DNA from: Roseiarcus sp963772555
GTDB lineage: Bacteria; Pseudomonadota; Alphaproteobacteria; Rhizobiales; Beijerinckiaceae
Length of the DNA stretch: 64,000 nt
Assembly: GCA_963772555.1 (NCBI GenBank)
Contig: CAVYXQ010000003.1
Span: forward strand, 417,748-481,747
Reading direction: 5' to 3'
Shown here: one piece after another, positions 44,807 to 53,727 of the stretch
Layout of the letters: the number at the start of each line of letters is the position of its first letter
Numbering within the stretch: position 1 is the stretch's first letter
Notes under the pieces: model-generated
Databases searched by the model: none
The model's input: only the letters and a program-made list of their open reading frames with translations
What the model was told of the DNA's origin: nothing
Position numbers and translations under genes: made by a program

Positions 44807-44921
44807 CAATCCATGCCTCCGCGCCCCGCTCGTCGTCATTGCGAGGCCCGCAGAGCCGAAGCAATCCATGCCTCCGCGCCCTGCGACCTGGATTGCTTCG
44901 CCTTCGGGTCGCAATGACGGG
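44807..44921. repeat. Tandem palindromic repeats, right part (rest of copy 3, copy 4, inverted end)
   Basis: 44807-44833 completes copy 3; copy 4 begins at 44834. The array closes with an inverted copy, GGATTGCTTCG...GTCGCAATGACGG (44890-44920), so the whole array is flanked by inverted ends. It lies between the DUF5343 gene and the LysE gene end, and may serve as a terminator-like structure. Confidence 0.85.
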
Positions 44922-44943
44922 GCTTGGAGGTTTCGGAGTGGCG

Positions 44944-45606
44944 TCACCCGGCCGCGAGCCGCTGCGCCGAGGCGACGGCGAAATAGAGCATGAGCGCGCC
45001 GGTGGCGAGATCGACGAAGATCGTCCACCAGCGCTTGGCGGCGCCCTCGAGCGTTCGGTGCAGCAGGGCGTTGGCCGACGCCCAGAGGATCCCCCAGGTC
45101 ATGGCGCCGGCGATCACCGCGGCGGCCATGGCGAGGAGGGCGAGGGGCCTCGCGCCGGCGAGCTCCGGGCGGCCCATGGCCGCAAGCCAGAAGGCGACGT
45201 TCCACGGGCTCGACAGGGCCAGCGCGGCGCCGAGGCCAAAGCCGCCGCGGGCGGAGGCGAAGCGGCCCGGCGCTTCGGGCGTCGCCTCGAGCGGGCCGCT
45301 CCCGGCGTAGGCGCGCCAGGCCCCGCGCAGGAAGAGGAACGCCAGGGCGATGAGGAGCGCGATGCTGAGGACGCCCATGGCGGCCCGGGCGAGCGGCGCG
45401 GCGAAGAGGAGGCCGACGCCGAGCGCCACCGCCACCGCCCATAAGGCATCGGCGCTGGACGCGCCGGCGAGCACGGCGATCCCGCCCCAGAACTTGCCCA
45501 TGGCGCAGCGGCGGGCGATCTCGGCGTTGATCGGGCCGGGCGGCCAGGCCACCGACCAGCCGAGCAGGAAGCCGGTCGCGAGAAGCGCAGGGAGAGAAGC
45601 AGCCAT
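44944..45606 (-). CDS. LysE-family transporter
   Basis: The 220-residue membrane protein has six hydrophobic segments and the LysE/RhtB N-terminal motif SVAWPPGPINAEIARR, with SSADALWAVAVALG after helix 2 and LSSPWNVAFWLA in the middle. LysE proteins export amino acids or related compounds. It ends close to the repeat array. Confidence 0.88.
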   Translation of the reverse strand: MAASLPALLATGFLLGWSVAWPPGPINAEIARRCAMGKFWGGIAVLAGASSADALWAVAVALGVGLLFAAPLARAAMGVLSIALLIALAFLFLRGAWRAYAGSGPLEATPEAPGRFASARGGFGLGAALALSSPWNVAFWLAAMGRPELAGARPLALLAMAAAVIAGAMTWGILWASANALLHRTLEGAAKRWWTIFVDLATGALMLYFAVASAQRLAAG

Positions 45607-45818
45607 GGGTTGGCTGGATCATGGCGCGGCGGCGACTGTCAATAAGGGTGTCGCGCGGAGCCGCGATGGCCTCGTATGTGCAAGAGGCGGCGCCTGACGC
45701 CGTGGCCCAAGCCGTCGCGCTCCCGCGACCGCCCCTCATCCGGGGCTCCGGGCTCGGCGCTTCTCAAGCCCGTCGTTCTCGCGCATGATCCGGGAAAATC
45801 GAGGCCCAGGGAAGCGCG

Positions 45819-47360
45819 ATGACCCCGTCGACCGATCGGCAGCGGCCGCTCGAACTCGATCCCGCCCGCGTCGTTCGCAGCGAGAAACCCCACTATGCGA
45901 TCATCGACATCGGATCGAATTCGGTGCGGCTCGTGGTCTATGACCAGCTCAGCCGCGCGCCGCTGCCCCGCTTCAATGAAAAGTCGCTTTGCCGGCTGGC
46001 CGAGGGCCTATCGCGCAGCGGGGCGATTTTGCCCGAAGGCTTTCGCTGCGCCATCGAAGCGGTGAGGCGGTTCCGCGCGATCGCCGACGCGATGGGCGTA
46101 GGCAGATTGGACGTCACCGGCACGGAAGCGATCCGCAACGCCTCGAACGGTCCGGCGCTGGCGGCCGACATCCGCACGAAGACCGGGCTTGAGGTGCGCA
46201 TCCTCACCGGGGCCGAGGAAGCCCGTTATGCTGCGCTGGGCGTGATTTCCGGTTTTTTTCGCCCGGTCGGGCTGGTCGGCGACATGGGCGGGGGCAGTCT
46301 CGAGCTGGCGGAGGCGATCGACGACCATGTGGGCGAGATATGGGTCAGCCTGCCGCTCGGCGCCTTGCCGGTCGAAGCGATGCTGGCGGATGGCCTAGCG
46401 GCCGCCAAGCGCCGGGTCGACGAGATGCTGAAGAGCGGACTCCCGGCCAGGTTCGGACGGCGGACGTTCTATGCGGTCGGCGGCGGCTGGCGAGCGCTCG
46501 CCAAGGCGCACATGGCCAGCGTCGACGCGCCGGTCAAAGTCGTTCACGGCTATACGCTCTCGGCGTCCGCGGCGCGCGACTTCGCCCGGTCGGTGTCCCG
46601 GCTCACCGGGGCGAAGGCGGCTTCGGCTCCCGGCGTCGCCTTGCGCCGGGCGCGCACCTTGCCGGCCGCCGCGCTGGTCATGGATCGTGTGCTGAAGCGT
46701 CTCGAGCCCGAAAGAGTGGTGTTCTCGGCTTTAGGCCTGCGCGAAGGCCTGCTCTATTCGCAGCTCGACACAGCGGAGCAATACCGCGACCCACTGGTCG
46801 AAGGCGCGCAGCTGATCGGACTGTCGCTGGCGCGGGTGCCCGACTTCGCCCCGGCGCTGGCGTCCTGGACGGCCGATCTCTTTCCCGACGAAACGCCGGC
46901 GGAGGCGCGCCTCAGGGTGGCGGTTTGCGCGCTCTCCGACATCGCCTGGCGGGACGCGCCCGACCTCAGAGCGGAGGAGAGCTTTCGCCGGCTGCTGCAA
47001 TTCCCCTTCATCGGCCTCGATCACGCCGAAAGGGCCTTCATCGCCGCCGCCATTCATGCCCGCTATGCCGGGCGCCCCGACGCGCCGTGGCTGTCGCCGG
47101 CGATCGACCTCGTGACGCCCTCCGGCCGCCGCCGCGCGCTCATCCTCGGGCGGGCGATCCAGCTGGCCTATCGCTTCTCCGGCGCCGTCCCCGCCGTGCT
47201 GGCGAGCGCCCGCCTTCGCCTGGACCCGGACGGCGTCCGGCTCGAAGTCGCCTCCACCGCGCGCGCCCCCGACAGCGAAGTCGTCGCCGACCGGCTTCGC
47301 GCGCTCGCCAGCGCCCTTGGCGTCAAGCGGGCCGAGATTGTCGTGACGGACGGCGCTTGA
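45819..47360 (+). CDS. ppx: Ppx/GppA phosphatase (exopolyphosphatase)
   Basis: The 513-residue ASKHA-fold enzyme has AIIDIGSNSVRLVVYD at the N-terminus, TEAIRNASN, GAEEARYAALG and GDMGGGSLELAEA, as in exopolyphosphatases/pppGpp phosphatases. The C-terminal region carries the HD-like domain seen in rhizobial Ppx. It degrades polyphosphate and/or pppGpp. Some alphaproteobacterial Ppx are shorter; here about 510 residues is usual for this subgroup. Confidence 0.92.
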   Translation: MTPSTDRQRPLELDPARVVRSEKPHYAIIDIGSNSVRLVVYDQLSRAPLPRFNEKSLCRLAEGLSRSGAILPEGFRCAIEAVRRFRAIADAMGVGRLDVTGTEAIRNASNGPALAADIRTKTGLEVRILTGAEEARYAALGVISGFFRPVGLVGDMGGGSLELAEAIDDHVGEIWVSLPLGALPVEAMLADGLAAAKRRVDEMLKSGLPARFGRRTFYAVGGGWRALAKAHMASVDAPVKVVHGYTLSASAARDFARSVSRLTGAKAASAPGVALRRARTLPAAALVMDRVLKRLEPERVVFSALGLREGLLYSQLDTAEQYRDPLVEGAQLIGLSLARVPDFAPALASWTADLFPDETPAEARLRVAVCALSDIAWRDAPDLRAEESFRRLLQFPFIGLDHAERAFIAAAIHARYAGRPDAPWLSPAIDLVTPSGRRRALILGRAIQLAYRFSGAVPAVLASARLRLDPDGVRLEVASTARAPDSEVVADRLRALASALGVKRAEIVVTDGA

Positions 47361-47444
47361 AAAGGCAAAGCGCCGAAATTCGTTGACGGTCCGGCGCAAG
47401 CCTGCTTTCTGAGCCGCTCCCCATGGGAATTCCGGGTTCGCCAG

Positions 47445-48164
47445 ATGACCGCAAGTTCGCGGCCGACCGAAATCGGCCTTCTTGTATTCCCCAATGTCCA
47501 GCAGCTCGACCTGACCGGGCCCTACGAGGTTTTCGCCTCCTGGCCGAAGGCGCGGGTTCGGCTGGCGGCAAAGACCCTCGAGCCGGTCGTCTCGTCGACG
47601 AGGCTGGTCCTGGCCCCGGACGTCAGCTACGAAAATTGCCCGCAACTCGATGTCCTCTGCGTCCCGGGCGGCAGCGGGATCAATGCGTTGCTCACAGACG
47701 AGGAGACGCTGGCGTTCGTCCGCCGCCAGGCGGAGGGGGCGCGCTTCGTGACCTCGGTCTGCACCGGCGCGCTCCTGCTCGGCGCTGCCGGCCTTCTGAA
47801 GGGGAAGCGGGCGACGACGCACTGGGCCTCTCATCATCTCTTGGAAGCGTCGGGGGCCATTCCGGTGCATGAGCGGGTGGTTCGCGACGGTTCGCTGATG
47901 ACAGGCGGAGGGGTCACGGCGGGGATCGATTTCGCCCTCTCGCTCGTCGCCGAGCTCGCCGGACAGGAGGTCGCCGAGGCGATCCAGCTCAATCTCGAAT
48001 ACGCCCCGGCGCCGCCGTTCGCGGCCGGCAGCCCCGAAACCGCGGGCGGCGCGGTCCTCGAGACCGTGCGCAGGCGCCTTGCGCCGATTGTCGAGGAGCG
48101 GGCGCGCCTTGTCGCGGAGGCGGCGAAGCGGCTCGACCTCGGCGTCCCCGGCGCCGCTGGCTGA
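47445..48164 (+). CDS. DJ-1/PfpI family protein (isonitrile-hydratase-like)
   Basis: The 239-residue protein has the DJ-1/PfpI fold: FPNVQQLDLTGPYEVF at the N-terminus, DVLCVPGGSG with the conserved Glu/Gly loop, and the nucleophile elbow SVCTGALLLGAAGLL with the catalytic Cys. RATTHWASHHLL and GGGVTAGIDFAL are typical of the InhA (isonitrile hydratase) / AraC-N-terminal group. The actual substrate is unknown. Confidence 0.88.
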   Translation: MTASSRPTEIGLLVFPNVQQLDLTGPYEVFASWPKARVRLAAKTLEPVVSSTRLVLAPDVSYENCPQLDVLCVPGGSGINALLTDEETLAFVRRQAEGARFVTSVCTGALLLGAAGLLKGKRATTHWASHHLLEASGAIPVHERVVRDGSLMTGGGVTAGIDFALSLVAELAGQEVAEAIQLNLEYAPAPPFAAGSPETAGGAVLETVRRRLAPIVEERARLVAEAAKRLDLGVPGAAG

Positions 48165-48471
48165 ATTGAGCCTGCTTCGTCGAGCCAATAGCTCTGGCGC
48201 TCCCGCAAGCGCGCCGTGGGGCTGCCGGGCGGAGGCCCGGCGCCCGGAATGGCCGTTGTCCCCCGCTCCGCGGGCCGCGTCACGAGAAAGCCACGAAAAA
48301 AAGGCTGATTCCGAGGGTTGGGTCCGGGGCGGACGCCCGTCAAAAGGCGGAACGCTCACTCGGCGAGGCCTTGCGGCGGAGCGCTACCAAGGAGCTTGGG
48401 GATTGTCTGGCGCGCCCGGCGAAGGTCGGCGCGCTTGTCGTCCTGTGAGTTGGACGACGGAGTAATGCCAG
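48165..48471. other. Intergenic region before the hybrid histidine kinase
   Basis: About 307 bp with no supported gene; a plus-strand open frame at 48079-48465 overlaps the DJ-1 gene's end and looks like a shadow. It likely holds the kinase promoter; no boxes were assigned. Confidence 0.45.
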
Positions 48472-51400
48472 ATGGAGCATGACGACGTCTCGGCCCTGGC
48501 GTTTCTCGAGCATGGGGGCGCCATGGGCGCCCTGATGCGCGACCGGGACTGGGGCGGCTCGCCGCTCGGCCCTCCCGACGTCTGGCCGCAGTCGCTGCGC
48601 TCGATCGTCGAACTCGTGCTTCGGTCACGTTCGCCTATGTTCGTCGCTTGGGGCGAACGCCTCCTCACGCTTTACAACGACGGCTTCGCCAAGGTTCTCG
48701 CGACGAAACATCCCGGGGCCCTCGGCGCTCCGCTCACCGAGGTCTGGCCGGAAACCTGGCCCGACGTAAACTCCCTGGTGGCCGCGGCGATGGCGGGAAA
48801 ACACAGCTACAGGCCGGGGATGCGTCTGGCAATGGATCGGAAAGGCGCCGATCCGCGGGCATCGTTCTCGCTGTCCTTCTCGCCTGCGCACGATGAGCGA
48901 GGCCAAGTCGGCGGAATTTGCTGCGCCGTGGACGTAGACGCGGTCGTCGCCCCGCAGGATCGCGCCGAGGCGGTTCGCGGCGAGGTCGGGCAGCGGATGA
49001 ACGATGAGCGCCTGCGCCAGGCGATCGCCGCGACCGGGATGGGCACCTTCGTCTGGCATGTCGAGGACGACATCGCCGAGGCGGACGAACGGATGCTCGC
49101 GCTCTTCGGCCTGCCGGCTGACGGACGACTGTCGCTGAGCGCGGCGCTGACGAAGCTGCTGCATGTCGACGATCGGGAACGCTATGCCGACGCTGTCAGG
49201 CGGGCCTGCGATCCGAAGGGTTTGGGGGAGCTTCGGGCGGACATTCGCGTCGTCCTGCAGGACGCCTCCATTCGCTGGCTGGCCGTGACGGGGCAAGTGG
49301 TTTTCGCCGGCGCGCCGCCTCGGGCGATCAGGATGGCCGGGACGGCGATCGACGTCACTGAGCGCAAGTCGGTCGAACAGGCCTTGCGCGACAGCGAGCG
49401 GCGGCTGGCGCAGGAGCTTTCCGACGCCCGTGCGCTGGAGGCGATCAGCACGCGCCTGATCCGCGAGCAGCAGCCCGAGGCGCTCTACGGCCACATGCTC
49501 GATGCGGCGATGGCGCTGATGAAGGCCGACGCCGCCTCCATCCAGGACTTCGACCCGGATCGGCAGGAGCTGAGGACCCGCGCCTTCATAAATTTTCCCC
49601 CCGAACTGGCGCGGCGCTGGTCGGTCATGAGCGCTGATTTCCGCGGCGTCGCCGGCCAGGCCTTGGGGACGCGAGAGCGGGCGATCGTCGAGGATGTCGA
49701 GACGTCCGATGTCATGGCGGGAACGGAATCGCTCGCCGTCTACCGACGCTGCGGCATCCGTGCGGCCCAGGCGACCCCCTTGCGCTCACGCTCCGGCCGG
49801 CTCCTCGGCATGATGTCGACCTACTGGAAGGCGCCGCATCGGCCGTCCGATCGCGCATTTCGCTATTTCGACGTCCTGTCGCGACAGGCGGCGGACCTGA
49901 TCGAACGTCTGCAGACCGAAGCGGCCCTGAAGCAGAGCGAGGAACAGCTGCGCCTCGCCACCGAGGCCGCCGACGTGGGCTTCTGGGACGTCGACGGCGC
50001 GACCGGCGCTCTCTACTGGCCGCCGCGGGTGAAGGCCATGTTCGGCATCTCGCCGGACGTTCCGGTGTCGATGGACGACTTCTACGCCGGACTTCACCCC
50101 GACGACCGCGATTTCGTCAGCGCCGAATATGCGGCGGCGGCCGACCCGGCGACCCGCGCCCTCTACGACGTCGAATACCGCACGATCGGCAAGGAGGACG
50201 GGATCGAGCGCTGGGTGGCGGCGAAGGGCAGGGGAGTCTTCGACGACCAGGGCCGCTGCGTCCGCGTGATCGGGACGGCGATCGACATCACCGCGCGCAG
50301 GGCGGCCGAGGAGCGGCTCCGCGAATTGAACGAGAACCTCGAGCAACGTGTCGCAGCAGCGGTCGCCGAGCGCAACATTCTCGCCGACATCGTCGAGGGA
50401 ACGGACGCCTTCGTACAGGTCGCCGATCTCGACTTTCGCCTGCTCGCGATCAACCGGGCGTCGGCCGAGGAGTTCGAGCGGCTTTTCGGCGTCAAGCCGC
50501 ATGTCGGCGACAGCCTGCTCGATCTCCTGTCCGACCAGCCGGAGCACCAGGCCGCCGTCCGGCGGGTCTGGAGTCGGGCGCTTGCCGGCGAGGAGTTCAC
50601 CGAAGTCCTCGAGTTCGGCGATCGGGCGGGCGACCGGCGCTTCTACGAGGTGAAGTTCAACATCCTGCGCGACGCCGACGGGAAGACGATCGGCGCCTAC
50701 CAGTTCGCCGATGACGTGTCCGAGCGGATGCGCAACGAGGCGCGCCTGAGAGATGCGGAACGGGCGCTGAGGAACGCCCAGAAGATGGAGGCGATCGGAC
50801 AATTGACCGGCGGCGTCGCGCACGACTTCAACAATCTGCTCATGGCGATCTCGGGCGGGCTTCGGCTGATCGCGAGGCCGCTGGACGACGAGAAGCGCGA
50901 GCGGGTGCTGGCCGGCATGAGCAGGGCGGTCGAGCGTGGCGTGAGCCTGACCCGGCAGTTGCTCGCCTTCTCGCGCCGGCAGCCGCTGGCGACCGAGCCG
51001 ATCAAGCTGACGGCGCAGGTGGCCGCCATGCGCGAACTCATCGAGCGCAGCCTCGGCGGCGAGGCGCAGGTGATGATGAACCTTCCGGACGATCTCGGGA
51101 CGGTCGAAGCGGATCCGGGCGAGCTCGAGCTTGCGGTCCTGAACCTTTGCGTCAACGCCCGCGACGCCATGCCGTCCGGCGGCGTCATCATGATCGACGC
51201 CAGCAACACGACCGACATCGAGGGGGCGAACCGGCGCGACATCGTCGAGCTCTGCGTCGGCGATTGCGGGATCGGCATGTCCGAGGAGGTGATCGCGCGC
51301 GCCTGCGAGCCCTTCTTCACCACCAAGGACGTCGGCAAGGGCTCGGGCCTCGGACTGGCGCAGGTTTACGCCTTCATCACCAACTCGGGCGGCTCGCTCG

Positions 51401-51879
51401 CGATCGAGAGCAAGCCGGGCTCGGGAACGACGGTGCGAATGAGGTTTCCGCGGTCCGCCCAGGCGCTGGTCCCGGCGACTGACGAACCCGCAGCCGAGGC
51501 GTCGACCGCGGCCGGGGCTGAAAAGAAAGGTCACGTCCTCCTGGTCGAGGACGATCGCGAGGTCGCCGCCCTGTCGCAGGAGATGCTGTCGAGCCTCGGT
51601 TTCGACGTCACCCAGGTCGGCTCGGCGGAAGCCGCGCTCGGAGCGCTCAAGAACGGACGGCGCATCGATATCGTTTTTTCCGACGTCAGAATGCCCGGCG
51701 GCATGAACGGCATCGAGCTTGTGCGCGAGATCAAGCGACGGAATCCGCGCCTGCCCGTCGTGCTGACGACCGGCTATGCCGAGGGCCTGCGCGAGGCCGA
51801 GGGCGAGGGGATCCCGGTGCTGCCGAAGCCCTATCAGCTCGAAGCGCTGACCGAGATCCTGGCGCGCCAGCTGCGTTAG
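48472..51879 (+). CDS. Hybrid sensor histidine kinase with PAS and GAF domains
   Basis: The 1135-residue cytosolic sensor has no membrane helix. Order: N-terminal PAS-like (~50-155), PAS (~175-290, ending MAGTAIDVTERK), GAF (~320-465), PAS (~475-600, ending GTAIDITAR), a coiled coil, another PAS (~625-740), HisKA with H784 in GGVAHDFNNLL, HATPase_c with NLCVNARDAMPSGG, and a C-terminal receiver with D1071 in FSDVRMPGG. It will autophosphorylate at H784 and pass the phosphate to D1071. No partner response regulator is adjacent. The N-terminal GSPLGPPDVWPQSLRS is a motif seen in PAS-type kinases of rhizobia. Confidence 0.93.
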   Translation: MEHDDVSALAFLEHGGAMGALMRDRDWGGSPLGPPDVWPQSLRSIVELVLRSRSPMFVAWGERLLTLYNDGFAKVLATKHPGALGAPLTEVWPETWPDVNSLVAAAMAGKHSYRPGMRLAMDRKGADPRASFSLSFSPAHDERGQVGGICCAVDVDAVVAPQDRAEAVRGEVGQRMNDERLRQAIAATGMGTFVWHVEDDIAEADERMLALFGLPADGRLSLSAALTKLLHVDDRERYADAVRRACDPKGLGELRADIRVVLQDASIRWLAVTGQVVFAGAPPRAIRMAGTAIDVTERKSVEQALRDSERRLAQELSDARALEAISTRLIREQQPEALYGHMLDAAMALMKADAASIQDFDPDRQELRTRAFINFPPELARRWSVMSADFRGVAGQALGTRERAIVEDVETSDVMAGTESLAVYRRCGIRAAQATPLRSRSGRLLGMMSTYWKAPHRPSDRAFRYFDVLSRQAADLIERLQTEAALKQSEEQLRLATEAADVGFWDVDGATGALYWPPRVKAMFGISPDVPVSMDDFYAGLHPDDRDFVSAEYAAAADPATRALYDVEYRTIGKEDGIERWVAAKGRGVFDDQGRCVRVIGTAIDITARRAAEERLRELNENLEQRVAAAVAERNILADIVEGTDAFVQVADLDFRLLAINRASAEEFERLFGVKPHVGDSLLDLLSDQPEHQAAVRRVWSRALAGEEFTEVLEFGDRAGDRRFYEVKFNILRDADGKTIGAYQFADDVSERMRNEARLRDAERALRNAQKMEAIGQLTGGVAHDFNNLLMAISGGLRLIARPLDDEKRERVLAGMSRAVERGVSLTRQLLAFSRRQPLATEPIKLTAQVAAMRELIERSLGGEAQVMMNLPDDLGTVEADPGELELAVLNLCVNARDAMPSGGVIMIDASNTTDIEGANRRDIVELCVGDCGIGMSEEVIARACEPFFTTKDVGKGSGLGLAQVYAFITNSGGSLAIESKPGSGTTVRMRFPRSAQALVPATDEPAAEASTAAGAEKKGHVLLVEDDREVAALSQEMLSSLGFDVTQVGSAEAALGALKNGRRIDIVFSDVRMPGGMNGIELVREIKRRNPRLPVVLTTGYAEGLREAEGEGIPVLPKPYQLEALTEILARQLR

Positions 51880-51893
51880 GGCATGTCTCCCGG

Positions 51894-52460
51894 TCAGCGC
51901 AGGAACGGGACGAGCGCCGGGATGCGCTGGGCGTAGTCGGCGTAGGCGGCGCCGAACTCGGCCCGCATCAGCGCCTCTTCCCGCTTGAGCTTGCGCCAGA
52001 ACGCCATCGCCGCGATGGCGACCGCGAGAAGCCCGCGCCATTCGCCGACGGCGAGGGCCGAGCCGAGCAGCGCCAGCAAGAGCCCGGTGTAGATCGGATG
52101 GCGCACCCAGCGATAGGGGCCTTCGACGACGAGCTCGTGGGCGTCCTTCAGGGTCACGCTGCCGCTCCAGTTTCCCGCAAGCGTGACCCGCGCCCAAATG
52201 GCGAAGGCGATGCCAGCGGCGGTCAGCGCGGCGCCGATCCAACTCGGCCAAGGGCCCGGCGGGGCGAAGCGGACGTCGAGCGGAAAAACCCGCGCGCGCG
52301 GCGCCGCGAGCAAAGCGAAGGCGACCACGAGCGGGACGACGTGGGTCAGGCGCGACGCCCGGCTCTCGCTCTGCGCCACGGTCTTGGCGCCCGGCGCCAT
52401 CGCGACCCATACGGCCGCCCAGATCAGCCACAGGAGAGGAATCAGCCATCGCGCCATCAA
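51894..52460 (-). CDS. Isoprenylcysteine carboxyl methyltransferase-like membrane protein
   Basis: The 188-residue protein has about four membrane helices and the ICMT/PEMT-type C-terminal motif ELVVEGPYRWVRHPIYTG, followed by REEALMRAEFGAAYADYAQRIP. Bacterial relatives methylate unknown membrane substrates, possibly phospholipids. The gene is convergent with the kinase, 14 bp apart. Confidence 0.87.
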   Translation of the reverse strand: MMARWLIPLLWLIWAAVWVAMAPGAKTVAQSESRASRLTHVVPLVVAFALLAAPRARVFPLDVRFAPPGPWPSWIGAALTAAGIAFAIWARVTLAGNWSGSVTLKDAHELVVEGPYRWVRHPIYTGLLLALLGSALAVGEWRGLLAVAIAAMAFWRKLKREEALMRAEFGAAYADYAQRIPALVPFLR

Positions 52461-52659
52461 TCAGGCTCCAGCGCCGGAAGGGCGGCCGGCGCGCTTCGCG
52501 TTCATGCCGGCGGTCCCGGATTGACTCGAAATTTGCCGCAATGCTAGCTCTGACATGTCAGCGCCGCGCAAAGCCGTCATGTCCTGGCGGGACGTCAATC
52601 ACAATGGATCGGCGCCCGCAACGGTTCGCCGCGCGGCTGAATCCCTGGGAGGAACATCG

Positions 52660-53682
52660 ATGAGCCGCACTGTATCGACGTTGGCGCTCTGCGCCGCCGC
52701 CGGCGCCCTGTTCGCCGCGCCCGCGCTCGCGGACACGAGCAAAATGAAGATCGCATTCTCCAATAATTACGCCGGCAATTCCTGGCGCCAGGCGATGCTG
52801 AAGAGCTACGACATCGTCACCAAGAAGGCGGTGGCCGACCACATCGTCGCAGCGGCGGACGTCTTCACCACTGCGGACAAAGAGGTGCCGACCCAGGCGG
52901 CGCAGATCCAGAACCTGATTCTGCAGGGCTACAACGCCATCGTTATCAACGCGGCGTCGCCCGACGCGCTGAACGGGTCGATCAAACAGGCCTGCGACGC
53001 CGGCATCATCGTCGTCTCGTTCGACGGCATCGTCACCGCGCCCTGCGCCTACCGCGTCGTCGTCGACTTCAAGGACATGGGCAAGGAGGAAGTCGACCAC
53101 ATGGCCAAGTTCCAGCCCAAGGGCGGCAACCTGCTGGAAATCCGCGGCCTCGCGGGCACCTCGATCGACGATGCGATCCATGCGGGCATCCTCGAGGGCG
53201 TGAAGGCGCACCCGGACTTCAAGATCGTCTCCTCCGTCACCGGCGACTGGGACCAGACGACGGCGCAGAAGGCGGTCGCGACCGTGCTGCCGTCCCTGCC
53301 GCCGATCGTCGGCGTCGTCGATCAGGGCGGCGACGGCTATGGCGCGGCGCAGGCGTTCGCCGCCGCCGGCAAGCCTCGCCCGACCATCATCATGGGCAAC
53401 CGCCAGGACGAATTGCAGTGGTGGAAAGAGCAGAAGGAGAAGGATGGCTACGTCACCTGGTCGGCGTCTATCGCCCCCGGCGTGTCGACGCTCGCCTTCT
53501 GGGTGGCGCAGCAGGTGCTGGACGGCAATAAGAGCATCCCGCATGATCTCCTCGTCCCGTACCTGTCGTTCAACCAAAACGATTTCGAGGCGGAGCTGCC
53601 GAAGATCCCGAAGGGCGGCGTCGCCAGCCATGAGTACACCCAGGCCGACGCGATCGCCGCCATCAAGGCGAACATGAAGTAG
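52660..53682 (+). CDS. Ribose-type ABC transporter sugar-binding protein
   Basis: The 340-residue protein from ATG 52660 (GGGAGGAAC upstream) has a Sec signal ending in APALADTS and a periplasmic-binding-protein-like fold of the RbsB class: IAFSNNYAGNSWRQAMLKS, VINAASPDALNGSIKQACDAGI, and GVVDQGGDGYGAAQAFAAAG. It likely binds a sugar or sugar alcohol. It heads a four-gene importer operon. Confidence 0.93.
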   Translation: MSRTVSTLALCAAAGALFAAPALADTSKMKIAFSNNYAGNSWRQAMLKSYDIVTKKAVADHIVAAADVFTTADKEVPTQAAQIQNLILQGYNAIVINAASPDALNGSIKQACDAGIIVVSFDGIVTAPCAYRVVVDFKDMGKEEVDHMAKFQPKGGNLLEIRGLAGTSIDDAIHAGILEGVKAHPDFKIVSSVTGDWDQTTAQKAVATVLPSLPPIVGVVDQGGDGYGAAQAFAAAGKPRPTIIMGNRQDELQWWKEQKEKDGYVTWSASIAPGVSTLAFWVAQQVLDGNKSIPHDLLVPYLSFNQNDFEAELPKIPKGGVASHEYTQADAIAAIKANMK

Positions 53683-53727
53683 CGCGAAGCGGGATCGCCG
53701 CCCGCGCTTTCAGCAAGGATCAGGACC

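Noticed and set aside
42684..44921. The 54-bp array as a CRISPR
   Set aside because: Units are contiguous with no unique spacers, carry inverted ends, and no cas genes are near.
49786..52449. Long minus-strand open frame (887 codons) antisense to the kinase
   Set aside because: Shadow of the kinase; its end overlaps the real ICMT-like gene in another frame.
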